Source: Pseudoscleropodium purum (Eukaryota > Streptophyta > Bryopsida > Hypnales > Brachytheciaceae). From it: a DNA stretch of 64,000 bases. Made by a program: the position numbers and the translations under genes. Positions 1-12,825 of the stretch are shown here, one piece after another; the first letter of the stretch is position 1; each line of letters begins with the position of its first letter. The stretch lies in the NCBI GenBank assembly GCA_963969395.1, contig OZ017797.1, forward strand, positions 38,068,001 through 38,132,000, given 5' to 3'. The notes under the pieces are model-generated. The model was not told where the DNA came from, searched no databases, and saw only the letters and a list, made by a program, of their open reading frames with translations.

Positions 1-59
1 AATAGACCTTATTAACCCCTAAAGGAGTCGTTTGCAATTTTCAGGAACATTCCAATTTT

Positions 60-965
60 GGCAATTACTTGCAACTAGAAATTTACATATTTAAGGCTGA
101 AATTCTTATAGAAGGTATGAACAAGGAATATCTTTCATGTACACTAAATTTCATGACATTTGGAAATATGAGTCAAAAGTTATTGCATAATATGTTTTTT
201 TTTTCCTTGGGATGGTAATCTAGGTAGATTAGAAAAAAATCATTCTTTTTATATTTAAAAATTTGAAATTGGTTTTATAGATTTATAAATAAACAAAAAG
301 CTTTGAATCATTCCATTTCAATCAATGAGTTCAAAGTTATGAGTAGTTTTAGTTTGTGGGCAGTTATGGATTCTCTACTCTAAAATAAACTTTGAAATTG
401 TTTATTTAACTCAATTTTCAATATTTTTCAAAAAAATAAAATTGCAAGATGTAGATTGTTTATTACAATGTTACAAATAGTGGAATCGACATTTTCCAAT
501 CCCATAAATAAATTCTTAACAATTTAGTATTTTGAATCATTCTCTATTTTTTTCTACTTACTATTCTTTTTCTATATGTTATACAATTCTGAATGATTTG
601 AAATTATTTTAGTTGATAGCTAACTTGTCTAGAAAAACAAATCCAAAGAAGTACTACCATTTTGGACATTTTTTCATACAAAAAGTGAGCTAATAAAGAG
701 TGGCTGCCTTGTTTTTCAAAGGGCCAAAAAAGTGATTCAAGTGAATTTGAATGCTTATATCTTGTAATCCACATGGTGGAAATTTCTGAAATTTTTATCA
801 TGTGTTTGCAAGTCAAAATACTACAAGATTCTATGGTAACACATGTCAAAATAAATTCCAAAAATTTGGTATTTGTATTAGAAATGACAGTTTTTGAGTG
901 TTTTGGGGGGAAACATAGTGAAGGAACTTAATCCTTTAGTGATCGGTTGACCACTTTTTGGTCGA
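60..965 (+). repeat. dispersed AT-rich repeat, copy 1
   Basis: This stretch matches 2195-3040, 26290-27030 and the reverse complement of 33235-34110 in the same order. Shared landmarks are the ATTTCATGACATTTGGAAAT block near 150, the AAAGCTTTGAATCATTCCAT block near 300, the run around 640-700 that reads TCCAAAGAAG, and the end block near 890-940. No terminal inverted repeat, target-site duplication or coding frame is visible. It is probably a non-autonomous or decayed mobile element, but the class is unknown. Confidence 0.7.
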
Positions 966-2194
966 ATTTTGGATTCTTTGTCTTTTATAGCTCTCAATAT
1001 AGGGTATTTAAAGAACCCACAGAGTAACGCAAATAGAGCTTTAGCATGTGCTCCAAACAAATCTAGTTTCAAAGAATTATGTGCAATAACGAGATAGTTG
1101 TGCTTGTCCAAAGACAAGAGGGACGACTTGAGTCATACCTTCTAAATTCCATATATATTTAGCAACTAATGTGATTTTATTTGAAATTGATGCCTAAGAA
1201 CAATAGAATTGTTGCATAGCAACCTCATGAATTATAGAGACATGTTTCAGAAGTTATAAGCAATAATATGTTATGTTGCTTCAATTGAAGGTTATTTCAA
1301 TACATCACACTTTAAAGATCACTTACAACAAATTTCATTGTCAGATCTTGCTCATTTTTTGTTCATATCACAAATAAAGCCTACAACATCAATTCCTATA
1401 GTTTGATCTAGAATTACTTCCTTGGAGTAGTGATGAAATTTCCCTTTTCCAACTTTGTATTCAAAAACTCCGCTTGCCCCTCAAATCAACCACAATCACT
1501 AAAGGGTTAAGGAGTTAATCTAAATACACTGAATTAATCTATTCTTTATTGAATCTAAAAAATTATTGTCTCTTCAATTTTTACTTTTTCCATCTTTTCA
1601 TAGAAGGGAGTCTAGAAATCCTTGCATTAGGAGAAGATGCATGTTAAGAAGTTTCTATGCCCTTACTTGAAAAATTGTTTGGTGATCTAGGGATATAGCC
1701 TCTAGTAGTATAGCTATATGTTTTAAAAGAATATAACGCTAACACTATCATTTCAACCTGCACCAACACAAAATAATATAACATTGGTAAATTAGAGTCA
1801 CATGCATTAATAAATATATGGATGCACTTGCAATATATTCGATAGAATTTGTTTTCAAAAAATACCAAATTTATTTGAAAAGGTTTGAATGTGTATTGTC
1901 AATATTGAATACAAGGTCATTAGGCTTGCAATGTAATTGATATTGTAAAGGATAAAAGTGGGTCTATGAACAAAATATAGTATTGTCCAGTTCTTCATGA
2001 CTTGTGACCCTCTGGTTTCACTTATAAGCCTCTGACATGCAACCACCAACATTGTTCACAAATGACAAATTGTAATGGGCTCTTCTATCCCTTTGTTGTG
2101 ATTTTCTTCTAAAAATAATTGTTTTATCTCCTAAAGAACCGGCCTATGTTTTTTGGTTGTATAAAATATTTGGACATGCACTTGTGACTAGAGA

Positions 2195-3045
2195 TTTTCA
2201 TATTATAAGCTACAATTTCAATAGAAGGTGTGGACAAGGAATATCTTTCATATGCAACAAATTTCATGACATTTGGAAATAGGAATCAAAAGTTATAACC
2301 TAATATATTACTTTTTTCTTGTAATAGGGCAGTTTGGGCAGATTAGAAAAAATCAGTTTTTTGAGGAACCAAAATTTGAAATTGGTTTTCTAGATTTATA
2401 TATAGAAAGAAAGCTTTGAATCATTCCATTTTGATCAATGAGTCAAAAGTAATGAGGATTTTTTGGTTGTGGGCAATTATGGATTTCCTACTCTAAAATA
2501 AACTTTGAAATCCTTTATCTTATCCAATTTTTAATATTTTTGAAAAAAAATAAAATCCTAGGATGTAAATTGTTGATTATAAAATTTCAACCATTGGTAT
2601 TGTCATTTTTCAATTCTATATTTTAATTTTTAATAATTTAGTATTTTGAATCATTGTGTACTACTACCTACTTACTATTTTTTTCCTATATATTGTACAA
2701 TTCCAAATGATTTGAAATTTTTTAAGAATGTGGAAAACTTGTCCAAGAAAAAAAATCCAAAGAAGCACCATCATTTGGGTCATTTTTTCATAGAAAGTAA
2801 GCTTCTGAAGTGCAGCTGCCCAACTTTTTGTAGGGTAGAAAAAATGATTTTAGTGAATTTGACTGCTTATATCTTGCAATCCATGCAATAGAAATTTTTA
2901 CCATATGTTTTAGATACTACTTAGTACAAGATCCTATGGTTACATATGTCAAAAAGGTTTTTTTTTCAAAAATTTGCTACTTGTACTAAAAATGGCAGTT
3001 TTTGAGCTTTTTCAATTAAGGCATAGTCATAAAACTTTAAGGATT
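2195..3045 (+). repeat. dispersed AT-rich repeat, copy 2
   Basis: Same orientation and block order as copy 1, with scattered substitutions and small indels; by eye about 75-80% similar. It begins near the GGACAAGGAATATCTTTCAT block and ends near the ACTTTAAGGATTAAAGT block, which corresponds to the end of copy 1. No open frame is conserved between the copies. Confidence 0.7.
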
Positions 3046-3449
3046 AAAGTCAATGCAACCATTAAGAGATTACAAAACATATAGAATTTTATTCCCTTCA
3101 AGGGACATGATTGAGTTGTATTAACAAAAAGCCTAGAATTGGAAGAAAAGGTCTGCAAAGAAGAGCCTAGTAGCACTCAATTAGTGTGGATGCATCAAAA
3201 CCCTCCTATAATTTAGTTCATTGTTTTAAATACAATATAATATATATAATCTTGAAGTTAGTGCAGAAAATGAGGTATGCTTAGTTTTGAAATGGCATAA
3301 TAATAACTTGGAATATACGTATGATAACTTATCACAACAAATACTTTGTTAAAATGGTGTCATTTTTGAGCCATTTTTCCATTGATTTTCTAAGATTGGT
3401 ATAGATTTCAGTCCCTGAAACCATTAAATCTAGGACAAGTATATAGTTC

Positions 3450-5000
3450 ACACCGCATGTTCTGAACCTAAACATGTCAAGTTTGTGGAATACCGCCATT
3501 TTAATGAAACATCCGTTTCATTTATTCAATGCATATCTTTTCTTTGGGTGCTCTTGAAGTTTTCTTGCACTCATGTAACTTATTAGAAGACCCGGCTGCA
3601 AGCTACAAGCTAGTTCGGCCCTGTCGCCAACCTAAATTATACCAGAAGCAGCATCAGCTGCAGTTGCTGCAACAACCGCCTAATGTACTTGAAAGTCTAC
3701 GAAAAAGAAGAATTGCGACAGGGCGCCTGAAAGGTATCGCAAAGGGCCTGATATATACTGATAATTACTCCAGCTGTGACCATTCCCATTTACACAGCGA
3801 CCAGGAATAATTTGGGCTCAACCAATGAACCAATGTAATTCCAAAACAGAAGGATAGACAACCCACTGGCACACGTGTGCACCTTGCAACAATTAATGAA
3901 GCCAGTGATTAATTAACCTCGTCATCATGTATTTGACAAAGTGATTTCAGTGCCAAAACCGAAACCAGGCTATGGCCATACGACATCCAAATATGCAGAG
4001 GTTGCTCTAAAATCTGACATACATACTCCACAGATAAACTCAAGTTTCAACGAGCTAAGTATTTTTGTCATTATAATTGGGTAACTCAAACCTGCTCCAC
4101 TTTCACAGTTTCGCAGATTACTCAAGCGCCACGAGCTCCTTGTCGTAAGCTTGAAGCCTTTGATTCACACCAACTAACTTGGTAGAATGCGGACAATGTA
4201 ACATTCAGCGATTTCATCATGAATTCAATTGACGCAGTAATCTCACATTGCGAAATTTAACCAAGGCTATCCATGGCCATCGTAGTTAAAATGCAAACAT
4301 CTGACAGCCAAGTATGAATTGCTTCAAACATAGGACGTATTAAGAGCTCTAGAATCTGATCCTCTGCAGATATAAACTCAAGTTTCAACCAGCACAATTG
4401 TCATTTCAATTAAGCACAGGCTCAAACCAGCTTCAGTTGCTCTTAGCCTACTCAAACTGCTCCTCGTTGAAAGCCTTGAGCATAGATTCACACAGTTAAC
4501 TCGGAAGAATGCTGACACTGGTAACGTAACATTCCGTGCTGGGCATCTAGCTGCAAGTCGGAATGTATCAGCACCGGGGATCGATAAGATCAAATGATTT
4601 AGGTAGGTTGCAAGAAAGGTCCGGAATAGAAGATGCGCTGTACCGTACTATACCATACCACAACCCAGCTGCAAATTAAAAGCCCTGTCTCGCAAGTGCT
4701 AGAAATCCCAAACATCACGCCACGTCTAGTAAGAGTCCAGACGAGGACCTGATCACTGACCTGATCCCTGGATCCCAAGATGAGAAGACAGAGTAAGCGC
4801 GCTGCCAGCGCCTGTTGCAGAATGCAGACCGGTGACGGCGATGGTAGGGCCACGGCGCTCTTTCACTAGTCGTTAGCCATCGCCGTCGAGGTTAGGAAAC
4901 AAGTGCAACAAGCTCGGGAACCTCGCTCGGGAACCTCTGCATGGGACCTATGGGACCAGGGATTTGAGGAGGAAGCGCAACACGACGAATCAAGCTAGCA
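3450..5000. other. moderate-GC unannotated region
   Basis: Composition changes from AT-rich spacer to nearly balanced sequence. A 93-codon frame at 3529-3810 (+) and two minus-strand frames of 71 and 84 codons (4378-4593 and 4599-4853) are unlike any family I recognise, have no splice-linked partners, and could be chance. The region contains the direct duplication listed at 4010-4560. Confidence 0.4.
4010..4560 (+). repeat. diverged direct duplication, about 340 bp apart
   Basis: About 4010-4235 is repeated at about 4350-4550. Both begin with an (A)ATCTGA-...-GATA(T)AAACTCAAGTTTCAAC block, continue through ACTCAAACTGCTCC-like and GATTCACAC-like blocks, and end near GAATGCNGACA...GTAACATTC. 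Divergence is high, with indels throughout. No coding frame is shared between the units. Confidence 0.6.
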
Positions 5001-7699
5001 TGGGGCAGTCGCAAAGAAGAAGAAATTGGAACTGAGATTATACCAAAGCTTGCGCTCTCACTGGTGTTTTTCCTCTTCTAGCTACTTCTTGTCGTCCTCA
5101 ATTGACTATTTAGTTTTGCCGCCTGCAACCTCCTCGTCGAAGCGTAATTGCAGGATATTATATTGGTTTCGGTATTGTGCTAGTGTTAGAATGCTCCGTT
5201 AATTATGGCTTTGCACCGACCATTTGGGTTGTACGATGGATAAATGATGCTAGTACGTTCCTGGTTGGGAGTCGATATACCTCGTCACTGTGCCAGCCTA
5301 GCTTAAGGGACTGGCAGAATCAAGAGCTCGATCTTGAATGATGGATTGCTTCGTAGAGGTGAACACTTTCTCCTCTTGAGGACAATGGGGCCACAGGCTG
5401 CACTGTTTCCCAATGGCGGCTGGGAGAGCGTTCCTTCGAGGTGGATCAGAGGTCCTTTATCGTCGATCTCACTCTGTATAAGCCAGCCGGCTTTTCGATT
5501 CTTTGGTTTTTGCCAACCTGGTCAACGTTGCTGAAGCGCAGGCTCGATTTCTTTCAATTGAAAAAAGTGTTGGTTGCTCCGTGCTAGAGTGTAGACATCA
5601 GGCTGGGGATAGAGAGGTGTACATAGATCAAGTAACACGGAAGCCTCTCTGTCTAGCCAGAGCTTCCTGATGCTCTGGAAATCTGGAGCGAGTCGATAGC
5701 TTCCTGTGCATTCTACAGCGGCGGATTTTTTTAATTAGTCTTCGGTATGAAGTACTAGCGGAGCTCAACTCTCGATCTGGACTTGAGAGAGCTAAGACCT
5801 AAGAGTTTATCTCTGCTGACTGACTCTGGAACTTGAGATTGGAAGAAATCGTGGGCAAGACGTGATATACGTAAGGTATAGTGTCAACAATTGGAAAGTT
5901 CTTGAGCTTTTGTTGAAGATTCCGAAGTTTTAAATTAAGGAGTCGCAGCGACCGATCGATTAAGTAAGCTGCGCTACTGCAATTAGTTTTCGGAATTGTA
6001 GATTTGTCACCTCGGACTGAAGAAAGCTGCCCTTTCCCTGCATAGATTAAAGACAAACCCAGCCACGTTCTTCCCTTCTAGATTTCGATTGCTTGAAGAA
6101 TCGTTGAGCATCAGCTAGTGATGGTGCTCAACGATCATCACACAAAGAAATTCACGGGATTTCCATTTAGGACTTCGTAGATTGAGCAACAATTTTCCAG
6201 CATTTCGTCTGTCCTGGAGCAACAGGCCAGTCACACTAGTCGAGGAGCAAAGTAGAAGGTCGTTTTATATAAACCGGCGTGTTTCGGAGTGCCGAGACCT
6301 TGGCATTCTTTCCCAGTGTTATTAAAATTGACTAGGAACGCATGGTATAGATCTGATCTAGGTTCGAGAAGGGCTCCCACCTCTTTGAAATTATCCCAAT
6401 TTATCTAATACGACGATCTAACTTCTGTTATAGAAATCAAGGAGTTTACCTACCGATTCACCTGGTACTGTTTTGACGCATCCGTCACGCGAGAATATTT
6501 AGGCCCGTATTGGAGGAATGAACAGTCGGCAATTGTATACCACAACTTTGATTTTGAGTACGAGACCGAACAACAGTTGTGGTAGTCTTCTGATTGCATT
6601 AGAATTTAAATTCTCCGATGTAAGGATCTCTCATCGACAGCGGTTTTCAGGTTTGGTCATTAATTATGTTATCATAATTTAGATAGTTTGACGTGGTCCA
6701 GCGATGATCCGAGTAGTAATCGATGTTTGCACGTGAATTGATCTTCGAATTCCTTGCAGCCTCTACCAGATTGTGAAAGTCGTATGCAAGTGGGAGCCGG
6801 GAGTCATGTACGCGGCCGCGAGAGATCAAGCTCCTCAGGCCTTTCGAAATCATCGAATTCGTCCCCGGATAGCATCATGGACGTCGACAACACTGATACC
6901 GTGGGTCCATACTTCAACCCTCTGTCTCTCGAGCTGAACCTTCCAGATTTTGATGTGCTCCAGTTGTCCATTAGTCTACAAATGTACAATAGATTCAGTT
7001 TTAAACCTCGCACTCGTTAAGTCTAGTTATTAAATGGTGATCCTAAAGAAGGCGATTCAGAATTAAATTGACACGTTTTCAATGGCCACAGATGAGATGC
7101 ATAAGCGGTTTCTCCATTGATAACGAGAACCTGTAGATGTTCTGTAGGTTGAAGTTCATTGTGCTAAATTTTGCCATTTTAACTGAAACCTGCCAATTTC
7201 CAACGGAGATTCCCTTCCGACTGTGAAGACCAATAACTCGGACAATGAGTTCGTATGCGAGACAAGCTTCTTCAGCTGCACAGGGACCCTCAACGCTGTA
7301 GCTAGACACATGTGATTCCAATCCTACAATGACGACAGATGATGCGCATTCTTTTGGCCCACGGGAGATGTTTCCAGAATCAAATAATCGTCGATGTCGT
7401 TAGAATGGCGCGAGTTCTAACAGCCGAGCGCCTTAGGAAACCTTAGAGCTCTCACATAGGTCATCGCAGATCTGAGATTTCAAAAATGACTGCCATCCAG
7501 TTCCAACGATCGAGCGTCTCAAACAAATCCCGTTCTTAGTTCAGAGCCTGTTCAGATGAGTAGAGTTTTCCGAAAATACAGCAATTCAACTGACCATACT
7601 CTCACCTCTCTCGTCATGCGCGCTCGGGGAATTCTGCGAATGCACGTTCAGGCATTCAACGCGCCGTTGAGAACAGGGCGAGCGCGGTCGACATTCACG
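5000..7699 (+). promoter_or_regulatory. 5' flank and probable leader of the bHLH gene
   Basis: No confident coding exon is visible. A good TATA-box candidate, TTTATATAAA, lies at 6263-6272. If it is used, the transcript has a leader of about 1.4 kb before the ATG at 7700, which could contain untranslated exons. The 88-codon frame at 6754-7020 (+) is serine-rich and unlike anything I recognise, so it may be leader rather than protein. Confidence 0.35.
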
Positions 7700-10600
7700 A
7701 TGCAACAATACAACACCCAACAACTGCAAAGTCCCATGGCGTACGACGACTCCTCGCCGTACAGTTTCCATGGGATGGCACAGGAAACGACGTTCAGCAG
7801 GAGCGGCAGCGACGTGACGCCCAACATGATGCTCAACTTCGGAGGTGTGATGGACCGGCTGGATGCATCCGCCTGCTTCCCTGGCTTGGGGGAACACCCT
7901 TCGAATGGACTCATGCAAGCAAGCGTGGAGCATAACCTGAGCGGCACTTTCACTGGCGACTTGAATTCGTCGGTGTATGAGGTTGGGGATCCGGACCATG
8001 GCTGTCTGCTTCAGGAGTTGCTGCAGCCGACTCCGCCTCCAACTACTAATCGCTTGTCCGATGCGCACTCGCAGGTTCGTTCAACCCTAAACCTGCTTAA
8101 GTTACTTAAAGTTCAAACGACACGGTCTGCCCAGCAGTCTTCATGTATCCCCTGTGTGGAAAAATGGGCATTAAAGCATCTCCTTGGTTCCACGATTGGT
8201 GTACCTGCGATAATGCACATTTTCTCACACAGGAGATTCAATGTGAAGTGGGTACATAGCATGCAGGGCGGGGACCCTTGATCTCGCTTCCCATGCATTG
8301 CGTTGTAGCTCCTCTCACTGTTAAAACGTGCTCTTCAGTTCAAGCTTCCCTCGAAATCTTTGAATCACTGGACATAGAATAACCTCATGTACCGTGATAT
8401 TGAAGCATGCCATACCTTGGTGGCTTGGAACATGTATGTCATATCAACAATCTCAACTGCAAGCCTCACTGACTCCACGCCTCCCCGCTCATAGCCGAAT
8501 TTTAAACTAATCTGACCTAATCAACGATTTCAGGTTCCAGCACCCACAAGTCATGGCGACTGGGAAGACAGTCTCCACGCCTTCCAAGAAATGGTGCACC
8601 TCCAGCACCACCCCCACCATCTCTACCCCCGACATCCTCAACCCGACCATCCCCATTTCACCCCCACCTTCACCCCCACCAATTGCAAGTTCCCCAGCAA
8701 CACAGAGGCCGACCTTCTCAACCTCCTCCACTTCCCCAGACTCACCCCCACGCCCCCTTTCCCCTACCCCAACCTCCGATCCAAAGCTCCCTTATACTCC
8801 CCTCCTACACTCTCGCATCCCGGCAATCCAGAGTACGAAAACAGAAGCATGTTGGGATACGATCCTGGTCACCAGTTTCAACAGCAGCTGTACTTTCACA
8901 AGGGGAGTAACAATGAGGGGGTGAGGATGCCGGGTGCGAATGTTTTGCTTGTGGATTTGGAACAAGAGCGCGAGGATGCGAGTGGGAAGGCGTTGGGAGG
9001 GAAGGGCACGGGCAAGGGGGAGTCGGCGGGGAAAGGAGGGGAGTCGCAGCAGCGCGGCGTGAATCATTTTGCGACGGAGAGGCAGCGGCGGGAGTTTTTG
9101 AATGAGAAGTATCACACGTTGAGGAGCTTGGTGCCGAACCCTACGAAGGTGAGTGAGGGTGGGGTTTTGGGTGGCGAGGTTTTGCCAAAATTTTGCAAGA
9201 AATTTGAGGTAGCGGACCTTACACTAGAGAAATTGGGTGGGAATTTGGGTGCATTTTTTTACCCCTCTATTAAGGTTTGAAAAAAAAAAGTTCAAAAGAA
9301 GAGATGTTGGAATTTTAGTGAAATTGTTTTTTCAATTATTTTATTTTATAAGAGAAAAATATGAAATTAGAAGGAGTATTTTTATATTTTGCATTCAAGA
9401 AATTTGAATTCTCAACTTAAATGACTATTCAGCGTAAAATGTTGACCCTAATAGTCAAGTCCAGTAGTAGAAAACATGATAACATTCTTGAATTTCAAAA
9501 TTGGGGACTCTATGTTTTCCTTGATTCAAGGCTACTTCATTTGTACAAGCTTGTCCATGAATTGTAAGCCATTAGACCATTCATTGACAAGCTTGCTATG
9601 AATTAAGGCTCCTTCAAGTCATTGTAGAAACCTTGAATGCAAGTTGGTTTGTAGATTGTTGATAATTGTACTAAAAATTATTCAAGATTGTTATTGTGAC
9701 ATTGCAAAAAGATCCCTAGTTTTCATATTCAAAATGAGTTATAATCACTAGAGAATACATGGATTGTCAAATTTAAGATGCAATTTGCTAAAATTAAAAA
9801 AGTATATTGACAAACATAATTATGTACGTAAATAGTGGATGGATAAATAAAGATGGATGAGTGTTCTAAATAATCATCCTACATTCTAAGGTGAATATCA
9901 TTCAATCCATTATAAATACAATTAAAAATAAATTTTGATTTTAAGACATTATTAGACCTAAAGTCATTTGAGCATGGGTCCTATTATTAAACTATCTAAG
10001 TTTATGTTCAATCTCCTTGGGAGTTCAAAAAGAAGAATCTTCTATTTTTGGTAGCATGTAGATCTTTACACCATATGGATAATTTAAGAATTATTAAGTA
10101 TTGAAAATAGGTGTACATATCTTGAATCCATTCAAAGGTTTTATGAATTGAGTCTATAAATGTAGGCGAAGAATTTGTAGGGACCAATGTCAGAAATTAA
10201 GAGTAGTTATCTTATATCAAAATCCAAATGACTAATTGAGGTAGAAGAATGCGTGGAGATATCATTACAATTGATTATTTTTAACCTGGGAAATGAGCCA
10301 TTTTTTTATTAGAATAGTCAAGTCCTTCAGATTCAACTTTTAGCATATTGGCTATGAGAGTAGAGTTGATTCCGCGAAGCTGAAACTGTCTGCTCTTCAA
10401 GTCCAACTTTGATGGAGTGGAGTCCTTCAATTGTTTGGTGTACTTGACTCCACAATGGGACTTCAAAAGGGAACAAACTTTCCTTAGCGTTTGCTACTTT
10501 TTACTAAACTCCATTCCTATTCTAAAGTCATTTGAAATTCCCTGAAGGAAAACAAGACTGACCTTTGTGTTGTGTGATGTCAGGCGGACAGGGCGTCCAT

Positions 10601-12072
10601 TGTGGCCGATGCCATCGAGTACGTGAAGGAGCTGAAAAGAATGGTGCAAGAGCTCCAACAGTTGGTGCAAGAGAAGAGGCGAGCGGCGGGAGACGCTAGT
10701 AGCGTCAAGCGAAGACGCGCATCCATGGATGGGGAGCCTTACAACAAGACAATGGGAAGCTCATCTGGGCAAGAAAACAACGGCGAGCACCTCACGGTCA
10801 GTCATTTCATTTCGGAACTCGTATCTCGTAATATTCATATTCTGGATGATGAACAAAGTCCTTCGAATCTATGTTGTTCCATCCCCATAAATTTTTAGAT
10901 AAAATCAATGTAATGTGGTCTGTACCAATTTCAGACTTGTCTCAGTAGCAATGTATTGAGTTCACTAACGAAGTTCACCTAAGGAATAGTGATCCAGGCA
11001 AAAGAGTGACATTTGCATTTCATTTCACATATTGTTCCATGTGTGTTTTGTGTCAATTCCATGGAACGTTGCTTGTGGTTCAGGTGGGCAATGACGGATT
11101 CTCTCCAGGGGACGGGTCACAGCTGCAATGCTCATGGCTGCAGCAGACGTCGCAAAACGGCGCCCATGTGGATGTGCGCGTCGTGCACGACGAGGTGACC
11201 ATCAAAGTGAACCACCGGCGAAGCAAGAGCTCCTTGCTGTTCTGCGTCCTTGCCTTGCTTCAAGACCTGCAACTCGATCTTGTTCACGCTAGCGGCGCCA
11301 CTGTCGGCGAGCATGATGTCTTCCTTTTCAATACCAAGGTAGAGCATCCGCATCATTTCCTTGCAAATGGGAAATCAATCGACACTCTCCAGTTTTCACA
11401 TCTACATGTATTGGAAGGGTCCTCCTCTAGAAGAAAAACGGAACCCAATTAGGCAATATCCGCAGTTCTCAATTCATTAAGTAGTTCTTCATTCATGCAT
11501 TTCTGGAATTTAGTCGATTTTAACTTCAATAAGTTGTTGTTTTTGAACTATTTAGTAGTTTGCCTGAAGTTGGAATTTGAAATGCGGCTATTTGGAAAAA
11601 CGAATCGACTCATTTGGAACTAACTGCAAGTTCTCTCCATACATTGCTGCATCTATACCCTGCACCCCAAATGATATTGGTCAGTCAGTTCAAGTTTTCA
11701 GACCTGGGTGTACTTGAATCATGTCACAATTTCAACGCACTCAAAAAAACAACCCAGCTTGGAATTAGTAGAAAACTTTCTCGAATGAACCATGGACGTC
11801 TTTTTCATTAAGAGACATGATTCTGAGCACCAGATTCGTGAGACTCTAATACTTAAGAAACTGATATGCATTTGAGATTTTCAGGTTTTCAGGTGCCTTG
11901 AAAAATGTCAATGCTGTGAATATCCACCAATATAACATTCAACGCTGACGTTCACTTTGTTTTTGTTGGGGGTGATTGATGGTGAAAGTAGATATTGGAG
12001 GGGTCATCCACATTCGCAGGCTACATCGCAGTGAAGCTGCTGGACACTCTTGATCGCCACCTTGTAATTTAA
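7700..12072 (+). CDS. bHLH transcription factor with C-terminal ACT-like domain (EAT1/bHLH10-89-91 type)
   Basis: Five exons: 7700-8074, 8534-9148, 10584-10796, 11084-11338, 11992-12072 (512 aa). All introns are GT-AG and phase 0. Residues 299-330 hold the basic region and helix 1 (NHFATERQRREFLNEKYHTL), with the H-E-R triad typical of E-box binders. Residues 331-360 hold helix 2 (ADRASIVADAIEYVKELK). Exons 4-5 encode an ACT-like dimerisation fold, with VDVRVVHDEVTIKV, GEHDVFLFNTK and ILEGSSTFAGYIAVKLL as landmarks. The middle of the protein is rich in His and Pro. This order matches angiosperm tapetum/meiosis regulators EAT1 and bHLH10/89/91, so a nuclear role in sporogenesis is inferred from family. 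In-frame upstream ATGs exist at 7556, 7616 and 7640, so the start is uncertain. Intron 2 (1435 bp) is the longest and carries AT-rich, repeat-like DNA. The ACT-like fold is my reading by pattern only. Confidence 0.88.
9149..10583 (+). other. long AT-rich intron 2 of the bHLH gene
   Basis: This intron lies exactly between the loop lysine of helix 1 (exon 2) and the ADRAS start of helix 2 (exon 3). It is three or more times longer than the other introns of the gene, and its central 9260-10480 part has the composition of intergenic spacer. About 50 bases near 9965-10010 resemble 28355-28405, suggesting shared repeat-derived DNA. Confidence 0.6.
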
Positions 12073-12825
12073 GTTCCACTGTGGATTCCCGACCTCCGTC
12101 ACCCTGCATCCAGGACTCCCCTTATAGCAGTACATACTCACCTTGTGGAGATATGAAAGTGTTCAGAGAATTGTATCGAATTGCAACTGAGAACACAAAA
12201 GATTATATACATTCTTAGGTTATTTGCACACTCAGTAAGTTGCGGAGAGGTAAGCAACTAGCATTGTAGCCTACCTGTATTAAATTGTTGAACATGGTCT
12301 TGAAATTGTCTGATTACTAGCTCATAGAAGTTGGTTTACGTTTGAGAATGCTATGTATGGTACAATGTTAAATTCCGGGTTCATCCCTTACAAAAACGAG
12401 AAACTCACTTTGCATGTTCTACTGACTTGTGGTAATTCATGGAGAAATTCCCGAACATTCGAAAATTTCCAGGTTGAAATTTATAGCAAAGTTTAATACG
12501 ACACTGTTCGGTAAGGCTCAATGAGTTTGTCACAGACCAGAATACTTTGTCTTTGTTAAGTTAGTTGATAAAGCTTTTGAGAAACTGGTGGTGAGGGTAA
12601 GCGAAACCAAAAGTGACCACTCAGTGAAAACAACTGCAATGAATTCAAAGATTGGAGTCACTGGTACAGTAAGCTGCTGGCGCAGTTGGAGGATGAATTC
12701 AAAAGAAAGACGATGAAACCGAATTTGAGTTAACAGAATCTCAGGCCATTTAAGTACTGAATCTCTGAAAAATATGTTCCTCTCTTGAAGTTGGCCCCAA
12801 GATATTCATATTGCAAATCAGGGAG
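12073..12825. other. tail-to-tail spacer between bHLH and kinase-ACT genes
   Basis: It contains both 3' untranslated regions, and no reading frame is supported. 12073-12210 is the segment shared with 28500-28680, and 12365-12480 is shared with 18615-18715 (both listed separately). Confidence 0.6.

Larger units (their letters stand above)
1..3450. other. AT-rich spacer with two dispersed-repeat copies
   Basis: No gene is supported here. The sequence is AT-rich with many homopolymer runs, and the open frames are short and unlike any family I know. Two direct copies of a roughly 850-bp repeat are listed separately; 1010-2190 between them is unique-looking spacer. 3070-3450 shows nothing recognisable. 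Confidence 0.6.

Noticed and set aside
7586..8068. 160-codon minus-strand frame
   Set aside because: It is the antisense shadow of bHLH exon 1, which has strong family support on the plus strand.
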